Program-made: the position numbers and the translations under genes
Origin: Streptomyces humi
Lineage (GTDB): Bacteria > Actinomycetota > Actinomycetes > Streptomycetales > Streptomycetaceae
Direction: 5' to 3'
Assembly: GCF_001005085.2 (NCBI RefSeq)
Contig: NZ_LBMU02000023.1
Location: 310,001 to 374,000, forward strand
DNA: 64,000 nucleotides
Shown: in pieces, positions 1 through 8,463 of the stretch
Position numbering within the stretch: the first letter of the stretch is position 1
Layout of the letters: every line of letters begins with the position of its first letter
Notes under the pieces: generated by a model
Databases searched by the model: none
Told to the model about the DNA's origin: nothing
What the model saw: the letters and a program-made list of their open reading frames with translations, nothing else

Positions 1-265
1 AGTCCAGCCGGCCCTCCCGGGCGATCACGATCTCCCCGTCCAGCACGCACCGCTCGGGCACCCGCTCGGGCAGCGCCGCCACCAGTTCCGGGAAGTACCT
101 CGTCAGTGACTTCCCGGTACGGCTGCCGATCTCCACCTCCGGGCCGTCCCGGAACACGATCGCGCGGAAGCCGTCCCACTTCGCCTCGTACTGCATGTCC
201 GGCGGGATCCTCGCCACCGGCTTGGCGAGCATCGGCTTGACGGGCGGCATCACCGGCAGATCCAT
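1..265 (-). CDS. ATP-dependent DNA ligase, N-terminal part (cut by window edge)
   Basis: Only the first 88 codons are in the window, read leftwards from ATG at 265. The adenylation motif KWDG is visible at about residues 29-32; its lysine takes the AMP in covalent nucleotidyl transfer. The nucleotide-binding segment SRTGKSLTRYFPE and the motif-III stretch LDGEIVI follow in the usual order. This matches the catalytic domain of actinobacterial LigC/LigD-type ligases used in non-homologous end joining. It is divergent, with a 91-bp gap, from a LigD-type polymerase gene, which supports an end-joining role. The C-terminal OB domain lies outside the window, so total length and subtype cannot be judged. 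Confidence 0.9.
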   Translation of the reverse strand, partial: MDLPVMPPVKPMLAKPVARIPPDMQYEAKWDGFRAIVFRDGPEVEIGSRTGKSLTRYFPELVAALPERVPERCVLDGEIVIAREGRLD

Positions 266-356
266 GGGTCCGACTCTACGAGCGCTCACCACGGCCCGCT
301 CGTCGCGCGGCACGGGCCGATGTGCGGGGCGGGGAGGGTACGCCTACCGTGGCCGC

Positions 357-1376
357 ATGGGTGATGCGGTGCAACTGGAGGTGGCCGGCCGGACCGTGCG
401 GCTGTCCAGCCCGGACAAGGTGTTCTTCCCGGAACGTGGTCTCACCAAGCTGGACGTCGCCCGCTACTACGCGGCCGTGGCCCCCGGCATCCTGCGCGCC
501 CTGCGCGACCGACCCACCACCCTCCAGCGCTATCCGGACGGCGTGGAGGGGGAGTGGTTCTACCAGAAACGCGCGCCCAAGGGCATGCCCGACTGGATCC
601 CCACCGCCCACATCACCTTCCCCAGCGGCCGTACCGCGGACGAGATGTGCCCCACCGAGGAGGCCGCCGTGGTGTGGGCGGCGCAGTACGGCACCCTCAC
701 CTTCCATCCCTGGCCGGTCCGCCGCGGCGACGTCGACAGCCCCGACGAACTCCGCATCGACCTCGACCCGCAGCCCGGCACCGGCTTCTCCGACGCGGTC
801 CGCGCCGCCCACGAACTGCGGGCGGTCCTGGCGGAGTTCGGCGGCCTGCGGGGCTGGCCCAAGACCTCCGGCGGCCGTGGCCTGCACGTCTTCGTGCCCA
901 TCGAACCCCGCTGGACCTTCACCCAGGTCCGGCGGGCCGCGATCGCCGTGGGCCGCGAACTGGAACGCCGGATGCCGGAGCAGGTCACCATCAAGTGGTG
1001 GAAGGAGGAACGCGGCGAGCGCATCTTCGTGGACTACAACCAGACCGCCCGCGACCGCACCATCGCCTCCGCGTACTCCCTGCGGCCCCACCCCCACGCC
1101 CCCGTCTCCGCGCCGCTGCGCTGGGACGAGGTCGACGACGTCCGCCCGGAGGACTTCGACCTCGTCACGATGCCGGCCCGGTTCGCCGAAGCCGGCGACG
1201 TGCACGCCGACATGGACGACCACGCCTTCTCCCTCGACGCTCTCCTGGAACTGGCCCGCCGCGACGAACACGAGCACGGCCTCGGCGACCTGCCGTACCC
1301 GCCCGAGTACCCGAAGATGCCGGGCGAGCCGAAACGCGTCCAGCCGAGCCGAGCCCGCCCCGACCACCCCTCCTGA
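357..1376 (+). CDS. LigD-type DNA polymerase/primase domain protein (NHEJ)
   Basis: This 339-residue protein is a stand-alone LigD polymerase (archaeo-eukaryotic primase fold) that fills ends during non-homologous end joining. Metal-binding Asp135 and Asp137 lie in RIDLDPQPG. A TSGGRGLHVFVP segment with His177 follows, and a third acidic residue, Asp226, lies in IFVDYNQ, all typical of the family. I chose ATG 357 because homology begins there (SSPDKVFFPERGLTKLDV); the reading frame extends upstream to 195 without family resemblance. In Mycobacterium LigD these domains are fused to the ligase; here polymerase and ligase are separate divergent genes, a common Streptomyces arrangement. No Ku gene is in view. 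Confidence 0.92.
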   Translation: MGDAVQLEVAGRTVRLSSPDKVFFPERGLTKLDVARYYAAVAPGILRALRDRPTTLQRYPDGVEGEWFYQKRAPKGMPDWIPTAHITFPSGRTADEMCPTEEAAVVWAAQYGTLTFHPWPVRRGDVDSPDELRIDLDPQPGTGFSDAVRAAHELRAVLAEFGGLRGWPKTSGGRGLHVFVPIEPRWTFTQVRRAAIAVGRELERRMPEQVTIKWWKEERGERIFVDYNQTARDRTIASAYSLRPHPHAPVSAPLRWDEVDDVRPEDFDLVTMPARFAEAGDVHADMDDHAFSLDALLELARRDEHEHGLGDLPYPPEYPKMPGEPKRVQPSRARPDHPS

Positions 1377-1483
1377 CCCACCAACCGGCCCTCCTGACCC
1401 ACTGACCGGCCCGCCGACCACCCCCCCACCCGCCGACCGGTCCCTCCGTGCCGTTGGTCTCCCTTCGCTCGGGCCCGTTGCTA

Positions 1484-1497
1484 CGGGAGCGCTCACG
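1484..1497. promoter_or_regulatory. Palindromic LacI-type operator
   Basis: CGGGAGCGCTCACG is a 14-bp palindrome with one mismatched pair, centred on GAGCGCTC. It sits 57-70 bp upstream of the LacI-family start codon. Sites of this GAGCGCTC type are typical operators of LacI-family regulators with a central CpG, so negative autoregulation is the likely use. Binding is inferred. Confidence 0.55.
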
Positions 1498-1553
1498 TCG
1501 TGCCGTTCACCCGGGGCTATGCTGATCGTCAGCCGCCGACGAGGAGGGCCGAG

Positions 1554-2579
1554 GTGTCCGAGGCAGTGTCGCGCCCCACGCTGGAGGCCGTGGCCGCGCG
1601 GGCCGGGGTGTCCAGGGCCACCGTGTCACGGGTCGTCAACGGCGGCGACGGGGTGCGCGAACCCCTCGTCGAACGGGTCCGGCAGGCGGTCGCGGAACTC
1701 GGCTACGTACCCAACCAGGCGGCCCGTTCCCTGGTGACCAGGCGGCACGACGCCGTCGCCGTCGTCATCGCCGAACCCGAGACCCGGATCTTCACGGACC
1801 CCTTCTTCGCCCTCCAACTGCGCGGCATCAGCAAGGAGCTGACCGCCCACGACAACCAGCTCGTGCTGCTGCTCACCGAAGGCCGGGACGACCACGCGCG
1901 CGTGGCCCGCTATCTCGCCGGCGGGCACGTCGACGGCGCCCTCGTCTTCTCGCTCCACCTCGACGACCCGCTGCCCGGCCTCATCGAGGGCGCCAAGATC
2001 CCCACCGTGTTCGGCGGGCGGCCCGGCTGGAGCGACGGCTCGAAGGACGCCGTGTACGTCGACTGCGACAACCGGGGCGGCGCCCGGGACGCGGTACGCC
2101 ATCTCGCGGGCCTCGGCCGGACCCGGATCGCGCACATCACCGGCCCCCTGGACCAGACCTCGGCGGCCGACCGTCTCGACGGCTACCGGGACGTCATGGG
2201 GGAGGCCGACCCACGGCTGATCGTGGCGAGCGACTTCACGCCGACCGGCGGGGAGCGCGCCATGGCCGAACTCCTCGACCGCTGCCCGGACGTGGACGGC
2301 GTGTTCGCCGCCAACGACCTCACCGCGCTCGGTGCCCTGCGCGTGCTGCGCGAACGGGGCCGCCGGGTGCCCGAGGACGTGGCGGTGATCGGCTTCGACG
2401 ACGTGCTGCCCGTCACCGAGCAGACCGCGCCGTCGCTGACGACGGTCCGTCAGGACATCGAGGAGATGGGCCGGCTGATGGCCCGGCTGCTGCTGCGCAC
2501 CCTGACCGGAGGCGTGTCGGCGCCCGCGCCGTCCAGCGTCGTCCTGCCCACGACACTGGTCCGCCGCGCGTCCGCCTAG
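1554..2579 (+). CDS. LacI family transcriptional regulator
   Basis: This 341-residue protein has an N-terminal LacI helix-turn-helix (residues 8-27, LEAVAARAGVSRATVSRVVNG), the hinge segment YVPNQAARSL, and a periplasmic-binding-protein-like sensor domain ending in the usual GFDD and PSLTTVRQD motifs. GTG 1554 is preferred over an upstream in-frame ATG at 1500 because GAGGAGG lies 6 bp before it and the family N-terminus starts there. No sugar transport or catabolic operon is adjacent, so its effector is unknown. The next gene is convergent with a 17-bp gap. A palindromic site upstream suggests autoregulation. Confidence 0.93.
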   Translation: MSEAVSRPTLEAVAARAGVSRATVSRVVNGGDGVREPLVERVRQAVAELGYVPNQAARSLVTRRHDAVAVVIAEPETRIFTDPFFALQLRGISKELTAHDNQLVLLLTEGRDDHARVARYLAGGHVDGALVFSLHLDDPLPGLIEGAKIPTVFGGRPGWSDGSKDAVYVDCDNRGGARDAVRHLAGLGRTRIAHITGPLDQTSAADRLDGYRDVMGEADPRLIVASDFTPTGGERAMAELLDRCPDVDGVFAANDLTALGALRVLRERGRRVPEDVAVIGFDDVLPVTEQTAPSLTTVRQDIEEMGRLMARLLLRTLTGGVSAPAPSSVVLPTTLVRRASA

Positions 2580-2596
2580 GTCCTGTCGCGGTCGGT

Positions 2597-3388
2597 TCAG
2601 GTCTGCTGTGGCTCGCTCCTGATCACCGCGAACCGGGCGCCGTACGGGTCGGCCAGTTTGGCCATCCGGCCCACGCCTTCCAGCGTGGTGGCAGGCATCC
2701 GCACCCTGCCGCCCGTCTGCTGGGCCTTCTCCACCACCGCGTCCGGGTCCTCGACCTCGAAGTACGGCAGCCAGTACGCGCCCGCCTGGGCCTCCGCCGG
2801 GTCCTCCGCCAGCGGGACCATCCCGCCGAACACCGACTCCTCGTCGCCCTGCGGCGGATTGACGCAGGTGTAGGTGCCGCCGGGGAACGGCAGCCCGGAG
2901 GTCTCCAGGCCCAGCACCTTGTAGTAGAAGGCGGCGGCCGCCGCGATGTCCGCGGTGTACAGCTCGACCCAGCAGAGCGAACCCGGTACGCCCGCCAGGT
3001 CCACGCCCTTGCGCAGCGCGGGCTGCCAGATGCCGAAGGGCACGCCCGCCTGGTCGGAGAGGAGCGCCATCCGGCCCTTGTCCATCACGTCCGTAGGCTG
3101 GACGACGACGCCGCCGTGGGCCTGTTCGGCGGTCTTGGCGGTGGCCTGCGCGTCGTCACTGCGGAAGTACACCGTCCAGGCCGGCGGGCCCTGTTCCGGA
3201 GTGGTCTGCACCCCGCCGGCCACGGTCCGGCCGTCCAGCTGGAAGAAGCCGTAACCGCCGGCGTCGGGCCCCGCCGACTGGAACCGCCAGCCGAAGAGGC
3301 CGCCGTAGAAGGCGGCGGCGCCGTCGATCTCGGGGGTGCCCAGGTCGAGCCAGTTGGGAGCGCCGTCGACGAAACGGGTGGTGAGCAT
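2597..3388 (-). CDS. VOC family protein (two glyoxalase-like domains)
   Basis: The 263-residue protein consists of two vicinal-oxygen-chelate domains in tandem. The first starts near residue 7 (GAPNWLDLGTPEIDGAAAFYGGLFGW) and the second near residue 130 (SLCWVELYTADIAAAAAFYYKVLGL). Such twin-domain proteins are common in actinomycetes; most are annotated as glyoxalase or bleomycin-resistance-like, and their substrates are usually unknown. Two consecutive ATGs occur at 3391 and 3388. The second has the better spacing to GAGGAGG and is chosen. The gene is convergent with the LacI regulator. No specific reaction can be assigned. Confidence 0.88.
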   Translation of the reverse strand: MLTTRFVDGAPNWLDLGTPEIDGAAAFYGGLFGWRFQSAGPDAGGYGFFQLDGRTVAGGVQTTPEQGPPAWTVYFRSDDAQATAKTAEQAHGGVVVQPTDVMDKGRMALLSDQAGVPFGIWQPALRKGVDLAGVPGSLCWVELYTADIAAAAAFYYKVLGLETSGLPFPGGTYTCVNPPQGDEESVFGGMVPLAEDPAEAQAGAYWLPYFEVEDPDAVVEKAQQTGGRVRMPATTLEGVGRMAKLADPYGARFAVIRSEPQQT

Positions 3389-3415
3389 CATCGCCCTCCT
3401 CAAAGGGTCCTGTCC

Positions 3416-3435
3416 TCTGCTCTGCTCTGCTCTGC
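3416..3435. repeat. TCTGC microsatellite (4 copies)
   Basis: Four perfect tandem copies of TCTGC lie just upstream of the VOC gene start, in the leader or promoter area of that minus-strand gene. Confidence 0.8.
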
Positions 3436-3472
3436 CGAGTCTTCCACCGCCCGCTGACATTCGGTGCCCGAC

Positions 3473-3518
3473 CACGCCCACCGACGCGGGTTGCCCACGC
3501 CCACCGACGCGGGTTACC
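3473..3518. repeat. 23-bp tandem direct repeat (2 copies)
   Basis: Two 23-bp copies, 3473-3495 and 3496-3518, differ at one base. They begin CACGCCCACCGACG and end GGTTGCC or GGTTACC. They lie between the divergent VOC and whiB-like genes. Their period is close to two helical turns, so they could be a paired protein site or a neutral duplication. Confidence 0.8.
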
Positions 3519-3678
3519 CACGGTCACCCGGCACACCCGCCGAGTTGTGGATCCGTTCCGCGTGCCGCCGTGCAAGTGCGTGCCGGTCGGGCGCATCATC
3601 GATGCTGGCGCGGTGTGCTGCCGACGCGTTGAGCGGGCGTTGATCGAACGTTTTTCGCGCCACGGCACGATCCTGGCC

Positions 3679-3933
3679 ATGCACTTCGAGACCACCACCA
3701 TGCCCCGCACGCCCGTCCCGGCCTGGCAGGCGCAGGCGCTGTGCGCGCAGACCGGGGCGGACTTCTTCTTCCCTGAGCCCGGCAGCTCGGTGCGCGAGGC
3801 GAAGCGCATCTGCGGTATGTGCGAGATGCGTCCGGCCTGCCTGGAGTACGCACTGGACAACGACGAACGCTTCGGAGTCTGGGGCGGCCTGTCCGAGAAG
3901 GAACGCCTGGAACTGCGCCGGGCCGCCCGCTAG
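3679..3933 (+). CDS. WhiB-family iron-sulfur transcription factor
   Basis: This is an 84-residue Wbl protein. Four cysteines (22, 45, 48, 54) in the C-x22-C-x2-C-x5-C arrangement should bind a [4Fe-4S] cluster. The G[VI]WGG turn (residues 66-70) and a basic tail after LSEKERLELRR complete the family signature. Wbl proteins act with the principal sigma factor in development, redox response and antibiotic response. ATG 3679 is chosen; ATG 3700 is possible. An upstream extension in the same frame has no family resemblance. I cannot say which Wbl paralogue it is. Confidence 0.93.
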   Translation: MHFETTTMPRTPVPAWQAQALCAQTGADFFFPEPGSSVREAKRICGMCEMRPACLEYALDNDERFGVWGGLSEKERLELRRAAR

Positions 3934-3939
3934 CACTCA

Positions 3940-3994
3940 CGGCACGGCACGCACGGCACGCACGGCACACACGGCACGCACGGCACGGCACGGC
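3940..3994. repeat. Short tandem repeat of ACGGCAC units
   Basis: A run of near-perfect ACGGCACGC or ACGGCAC units fills most of the gap between the whiB-like gene and the next gene. The period is mainly 9 bp with some shorter units. It starts 7 bp after the WhiB stop codon and is likely prone to slippage. Confidence 0.85.
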
Positions 3995-4059
3995 GTGCGC
4001 CTCGTGCCGGTCCGGGTCACGCTGGAGGGGAGACGGTCCGGGCGCGAGGGCGAGGTTCC

Positions 4060-4671
4060 ATGGGGCACACGCAGCAGGGGGCGCCGGTGACGAACGCCCC
4101 GGCGAGCGGACCCGCCCGCACCGGGAGCGTCTTCTTCTCGTTCGCCCCGTGGATCATCTTCGGTTTCGTCGCCGGCCCCAGCACCTGGGAGTACGCGGCA
4201 CTGGCCGCGCTGGCCGCCGCCGTCGTGCTGTCCGGCAGGGACATGCTCCAGGGCCGGTTCTATCTCCTGGACATGGCCGGCATCGTGTTCTTCGCCGTGC
4301 TCTCGGTCCTCGCGCTGGCCCTGGACCGCCACGAGCTGATCTGGCTGGAGACCTACGCCCAGGTGCTCTCCAGCGCGGTGGTGGCCGTGGTGGCGCTCGG
4401 CTCACTGGCCGTCGACCCGTTCACCGCCCAGTACGCCCGCCGCTCGGTGCCGCGCGAGCACTGGGACTCGCCCGTCTTCGTCCACGTCAACAGGGTGCTG
4501 ACCACGGCCTGGGGAGCGGTCTTCCTGCTGATGACCCTCTCCACCTGGCTGGCGATCCGGATCCCGGCGGGCAGCGACTGGTTCAACTGGGTCGTCCCCG
4601 TCGTCCTGCTGGTGTGGGCGGTGAAGTTCACCGAGCGCTTCCCCGAGCGGTACAAGCGGCGGGCGGCATAG
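4060..4671 (+). CDS. Multi-pass membrane protein of unknown function
   Basis: The 203-residue protein has an N-terminal cytoplasmic stretch and about five to six hydrophobic segments (roughly residues 25-40, 43-58, 70-90, 105-120, 148-165 and 178-192). It ends in a basic tail, ERFPERYKRRAA. The charged loop AQYARRSVPREHW with conserved-looking aromatic residues separates segments. I do not recognise a named family and see no catalytic motif. GCGAGG precedes ATG 4060. It faces the desaturase gene tail to tail, so the desaturase is not a transcriptional partner. Confidence 0.75.
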   Translation: MGHTQQGAPVTNAPASGPARTGSVFFSFAPWIIFGFVAGPSTWEYAALAALAAAVVLSGRDMLQGRFYLLDMAGIVFFAVLSVLALALDRHELIWLETYAQVLSSAVVAVVALGSLAVDPFTAQYARRSVPREHWDSPVFVHVNRVLTTAWGAVFLLMTLSTWLAIRIPAGSDWFNWVVPVVLLVWAVKFTERFPERYKRRAA

Positions 4672-4704
4672 CGCGTCGGCGCCCCGCCCGCCGTTCCCGC
4701 GGCG

Positions 4705-5679
4705 TCAGGCGCCCGCGCGGGCCGCCATCCGGGCCTTGCGCGCGGCCAGCTTCTCGTCGAACTTGAGGGCCTCGGCGTTCAGGCCGCCCATGAACAGGCC
4801 GAGTTCCTCCTGCGCCTGGAGCCCCTCCGGGCCCAGACCGTCGATCTCCAGGACCTTCAGGTGACGCAGCACCGGCTGGAGCACGTCGTCATGGTGGATG
4901 CGCATGTTGTAGACCTCGCCGATCGCCATCTGGGCGGCGGCGCGCTCGAAGCCGGGAATGCCGTGGCCGGGCATCCGGAAGTTGACCACGACGTCCCGCA
5001 CCGCCTGCATCGTCAGGTCGGGGGCCAGCTCGAAGGCGGACTTCAGGAGGTTCCGGTAGAAGACCATGTGCAGGTTCTCGTCGGTCGCGATACGGGCCAG
5101 CATGCGGTCGCAGACCGGGTCACCGGACTGGTGGCCGGTGTTGCGGTGCGAGATGCGGGTCGCGAGTTCCTGGAAGGCCACGTAGGCGACCGAGTGCAGC
5201 ATCGAGTGGCTGTTGTCCGACTCGAAGCCCTCGCTCATGTGGGACATCCGGAAGGCTTCCAGCTTGTCCGGGTCGACCGCGCGCGAGGCCAGCAGGTAGT
5301 CACGCATCACGATGCCGTGCCGGCCCTCCTCGGCGGTCCAGCGGTGCACCCAGGTGCCCCAGGCGCCGTCCCGGCCGAACAGCGAGGCGATCTCGTGGTG
5401 GTAGCTGGGCAGGTTGTCCTCGGTGAGCAGGTTCACCACCAGGGCGATCCGGCCGATCTCGGTGACCTTGGACTGCTCCTTCTCCCAGGCCTGCCCGTCC
5501 TCGAAGAAACCGGGGAAGTTACGGGCGTCGGTCCAGGGCACGTACTCGTGCGGCATCCAGTCCTTGGCGACCTTCAGATGGCGGTTCAGCTCCTTCTCGA
5601 CCACTTCCTCCAGGGCGTACAGCAGCCGCGCGTCGGTCCAGGCGGACGTGCTGCCGAGGTGGGGAGAAGTGATCGTCAC
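4705..5679 (-). CDS. Acyl-ACP desaturase-type diiron enzyme
   Basis: This 324-residue protein belongs to the soluble stearoyl-ACP desaturase family (FA_desaturase_2), which inserts double bonds into acyl chains using a diiron-oxo centre. Iron ligands are visible: Glu87 in LLTEDNLP, the EExRH motif at residues 117-121 (EEGRH) and the DExxH motif at 200-204 (DENLH). GTG 5679 follows CTGGAG at good spacing. The gene stands alone, with a set of three palindromic operators about 70-115 bp upstream, so control by a TetR-type regulator of membrane fluidity is likely. The regulator itself is not in the window. Confidence 0.93.
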   Translation of the reverse strand: MTITSPHLGSTSAWTDARLLYALEEVVEKELNRHLKVAKDWMPHEYVPWTDARNFPGFFEDGQAWEKEQSKVTEIGRIALVVNLLTEDNLPSYHHEIASLFGRDGAWGTWVHRWTAEEGRHGIVMRDYLLASRAVDPDKLEAFRMSHMSEGFESDNSHSMLHSVAYVAFQELATRISHRNTGHQSGDPVCDRMLARIATDENLHMVFYRNLLKSAFELAPDLTMQAVRDVVVNFRMPGHGIPGFERAAAQMAIGEVYNMRIHHDDVLQPVLRHLKVLEIDGLGPEGLQAQEELGLFMGGLNAEALKFDEKLAARKARMAARAGA

Positions 5680-5746
5680 GAGAACTCCAGGGGGACGCCG
5701 AACAAGGGGGAGGGAACGCGAGAGAACCGGCGAGCGGGGCCGGGAA

Positions 5747-5792
5747 CCTACGAGATCGTAGGCTACGAATCCGTAGGTTACGAAGCCGTAGG
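5747..5792. promoter_or_regulatory. Triple palindromic operator upstream of the desaturase
   Basis: Three consecutive 15-16 bp units occur end to end: CCTACGAGATCGTAGG (5747-5762, perfect palindrome), CTACGAATCCGTAGG (5763-5777) and TTACGAAGCCGTAGG (5778-5792). Each has TACGA and CGTAG half-sites. The array is in the promoter region of the minus-strand desaturase gene and resembles a cooperatively bound TetR-family operator. Confidence 0.7.
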
Positions 5793-5906
5793 TTAAGTGC
5801 GCTGTAAAGACCGCTGATCAGGCGCCGTGCGCAAGGCGAATCGGGACATGCCAAGCAGTCGCCGGACCCGCAGGTCCCAGGGCCGCGGAGGTGAATCGAC
5901 CCCCCG

Positions 5907-6683
5907 TCAGACGTACAGCTCCCGCAGCCGGACCGAGAGGCACGTCACACATCCCTCCAGCTTCTCGAACTCGGAGATGTCCACCGTGACGACGTCGTGG
6001 CCGAGGTCGGTCAGCAGCTCCGCGGTCTTCGGCGCGCTCGCCGACATCAGCAACTTGCCGCCGCCGAGCAGCACCACGTGGGCGCCCGCGTCCTCGGGCA
6101 CCGCGAGGAAGCCCGGGAACAGCGAGGGCCGGTCCACGTTCGGGATGTGCCCCAGAACCGTTCCGTCGGGCAGCGCGGTCACCGCCGACTTCAGGTGCAG
6201 CACCTTGCTCACCGGCACGGCCACCACGCGGGCCCCCAGCGGCTCGAACACGGCCCGCAGCTGCTGCACCCCGGCCGCGTTGGTCCGCCCGCCGCGGCCG
6301 ACGTAGACGGTGTCGCCCACCTTCAGGACGTCACCGCCGTCCAGGGTGCCCGGTTCCCAGACCCAGTTGACGGAGCAGCCGAGGCGGGCCACCGCCTCCT
6401 CGACGCCCGCGGTCTCCGCGCGCCGGGACTCGGCGCCGGGCCGGGTGATCAGCGCGACGTTCCGGTACATGACGACCGTGTCCTCGACGAAGACCGAGTC
6501 CGGGCAGTCGTCCTCCGGGTCCACCTCGACGGTCTCCCAGCCGTGCGCGCTCAGCGCCTGCGCGTACGCCTCCCACTGTTCCTGGGCGAGTCCGACGTCG
6601 ACCTTCTCCCGCTCGATGTGCGTCACCAGTCCTTCGGCGAGGCGCGGGCTGGGGCGGCGGATGAGGGCCTTCTTGCTGGGCAC
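5907..6683 (-). CDS. ddaH: Dimethylarginine dimethylaminohydrolase (DDAH)-family hydrolase
   Basis: The 258-residue protein is a member of the guanidino-group-modifying (pentein) superfamily. Hallmarks are the substrate-loop segment DSVFVEDTVV, EPGTLDGGDVL, the catalytic histidine in LHLKSAVT, and the C-terminal cysteine region GCVTC (Cys245/Cys248). Actinobacterial members are called DDAH and convert N-omega-methylated arginine to citrulline; arginine deiminase-like specificity cannot be excluded. Translation starts at GTG 6683 behind a GGAG. It is monocistronic as far as can be seen. Confidence 0.88.
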   Translation of the reverse strand: MPSKKALIRRPSPRLAEGLVTHIEREKVDVGLAQEQWEAYAQALSAHGWETVEVDPEDDCPDSVFVEDTVVMYRNVALITRPGAESRRAETAGVEEAVARLGCSVNWVWEPGTLDGGDVLKVGDTVYVGRGGRTNAAGVQQLRAVFEPLGARVVAVPVSKVLHLKSAVTALPDGTVLGHIPNVDRPSLFPGFLAVPEDAGAHVVLLGGGKLLMSASAPKTAELLTDLGHDVVTVDISEFEKLEGCVTCLSVRLRELYV

Positions 6684-6781
6684 GTCGGGTCTCCGGGGTC
6701 GGGGATGCGGTCCGGTGCCCGTGGTGGGGGCCCCGGACCGCCATCATGCAGGGCGGGCCGGTGTCGACAAAACCCCTGTCG

Positions 6782-8419
6782 TCAGGCTGTGCCCTCGCCG
6801 AGACGTGCCACCTCCTCCGGCGTGGTGGCCGTCAGCTCCCCGTCCGCCATCAGCAGCCAGCGGGTGATCCCGACCGATTCCAGGAACGGCATGTCGTGAC
6901 TGGCCACGATCAGGGCGCCCTGGTACGACTCCAGGGCCGTGGTCAGCTGCCGGACGCTCGCCATGTCGAGGTTGTTCGTCGGCTCGTCCAGCATCAGCAG
7001 CTGCGGGGCGGGTTCGGCCAGCAGCAGCGCGGCCAGTGCCGCGCGGAAGCGTTCGCCGCCGGAGAGCGTGGCCGCCCTCTGGTCGGCGCGGGCACCCCGG
7101 AACAGGAAGCGGGCCAGGCGCGCCCGGATCCGGTTGTTGGTGGCGCCCGGCGCGAACCGGGCCACGTTCGCCACCACGCTCAGCTCGTCGTCCAGGACGT
7201 CCAGGCGCTGGGGCAGGAAGCGCAGCGGCACCTGCGTGCGTGCCTCGCCCGCGACCGGCGCCAGTTCCCCGGCGATCGTGCGCAGCAGCGTCGTCTTGCC
7301 CGAGCCGTTGCGCCCGATCAGCGCGATCCGCTCGGGGCCGCGCAGATCCAGGATCCCCCCGACCCGTGAACCATGGGCGAGTTCGAGGTTCTCCAGGGTC
7401 AGTACGGTGCGCCCCGGCGGCACGGCCGTGTACGGCAGTTCGACGCGGATCTCGTCGTCGTCCCGCACCGCCTCCACCGCCTCGTCGAGCCGCTCCCGCG
7501 CCTCGGCGAGCCGCTCCTCGTGCATGATGCGGTGCTTGCCGGCGGACTCCTGCGCGGCCCGTCTGCGCGCCCCCATGACGATCTTCGGTTCGCGTTTCTG
7601 CTCGTACATCTTCTGCCCGTAGCGCTTGCGGCGGGCCAGTTTGACCCGAGCGTCGGACAGTTCGCGCCGCTGCTTGCGGACGTCGGCCTCGGCGACCCGC
7701 ACCATGCGCTCGGCCGCCTCCTGTTCGACGGCGAGGGCCTCCTCGTACGCGGAGAAGTTGCCGCCGTACCAGGTGACCTCCCCGGTGTGCAGATCGGCGA
7801 TCTGGTCGACCAGGTCGAGGAGTTCGCGGTCGTGGCTGACCACGATCAGCACACCGGGCCAGGAGGTGACGGCCGCGTACAGGCGCTTGCGGGCGTACAG
7901 GTCGAGGTTGTTGGTGGGCTCGTCGAGCAGCAGCACGTCCGGGCGGCGCAGAAGCAGCGCGGCCAGCCCCAGCAGCACCGACTCGCCGCCGGAGACCTCG
8001 CCGACGGTCCGGTCCAGGCCGATGTGGCCGAGCCCCAGTTCGCCGAGGGTGACCAGGGCGCGCTCCTCGACGTCCCAGTCGTCGCCGAGGGTCTCGAAGT
8101 GCGCGTCGGACACGTCACCCGCCTCGATGGCGTGCAGCGCGGCCCGCCGGGCGGCGATGCCGAGCACCTCGTCGACGCGCAGCGCGGTGTCCAGCGTGAC
8201 GTTCTGCGGGAGGCAGCCGACCGCGCCGGCCACCTTGACGGTGCCGTCCGACGGGGTGAGCTCGCCGGCGACGAGCTTGAGAAGGGTCGATTTCCCTGAT
8301 CCGTTGACGCCGACCAGACCGGTGCGGCCGGGGCCGAAGGAGACGTCGAGGCCCTCGAAGACGGTGGAGCCGTCGGGCCAGGAGAAGGACAGGGCGGTAC
8401 AGGTGACGGAAGCAGACAT
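6782..8419 (-). CDS. ABC-F family ribosome-protection-type ATPase
   Basis: The 545-residue protein has two ABC ATPase domains and no membrane segment. The first Walker A is GVNGSGKST (37-45) and the second GRNGSGKTT. Signatures VSGGES and LSGGER and two LLLDEPTNNLD-type Walker B motifs are present. Between the domains lies a basic, coiled interdomain linker of the ABC-F type (VRKQRRELSDARVKLARRKRYGQK). ABC-F proteins act on ribosomes; many give resistance to macrolides, lincosamides or pleuromutilins. ATG 8419 is chosen over the longer frame because the ABC fold starts there and GAGG precedes it. The transcript leader of about 200 nt suggests antibiotic-sensing attenuation. Confidence 0.92.
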   Translation of the reverse strand: MSASVTCTALSFSWPDGSTVFEGLDVSFGPGRTGLVGVNGSGKSTLLKLVAGELTPSDGTVKVAGAVGCLPQNVTLDTALRVDEVLGIAARRAALHAIEAGDVSDAHFETLGDDWDVEERALVTLGELGLGHIGLDRTVGEVSGGESVLLGLAALLLRRPDVLLLDEPTNNLDLYARKRLYAAVTSWPGVLIVVSHDRELLDLVDQIADLHTGEVTWYGGNFSAYEEALAVEQEAAERMVRVAEADVRKQRRELSDARVKLARRKRYGQKMYEQKREPKIVMGARRRAAQESAGKHRIMHEERLAEARERLDEAVEAVRDDDEIRVELPYTAVPPGRTVLTLENLELAHGSRVGGILDLRGPERIALIGRNGSGKTTLLRTIAGELAPVAGEARTQVPLRFLPQRLDVLDDELSVVANVARFAPGATNNRIRARLARFLFRGARADQRAATLSGGERFRAALAALLLAEPAPQLLMLDEPTNNLDMASVRQLTTALESYQGALIVASHDMPFLESVGITRWLLMADGELTATTPEEVARLGEGTA

Positions 8420-8463
8420 AAGGGCGCCTCGCGGTTGCTTGTGGTGTCGGGGGCAATCGCGTG

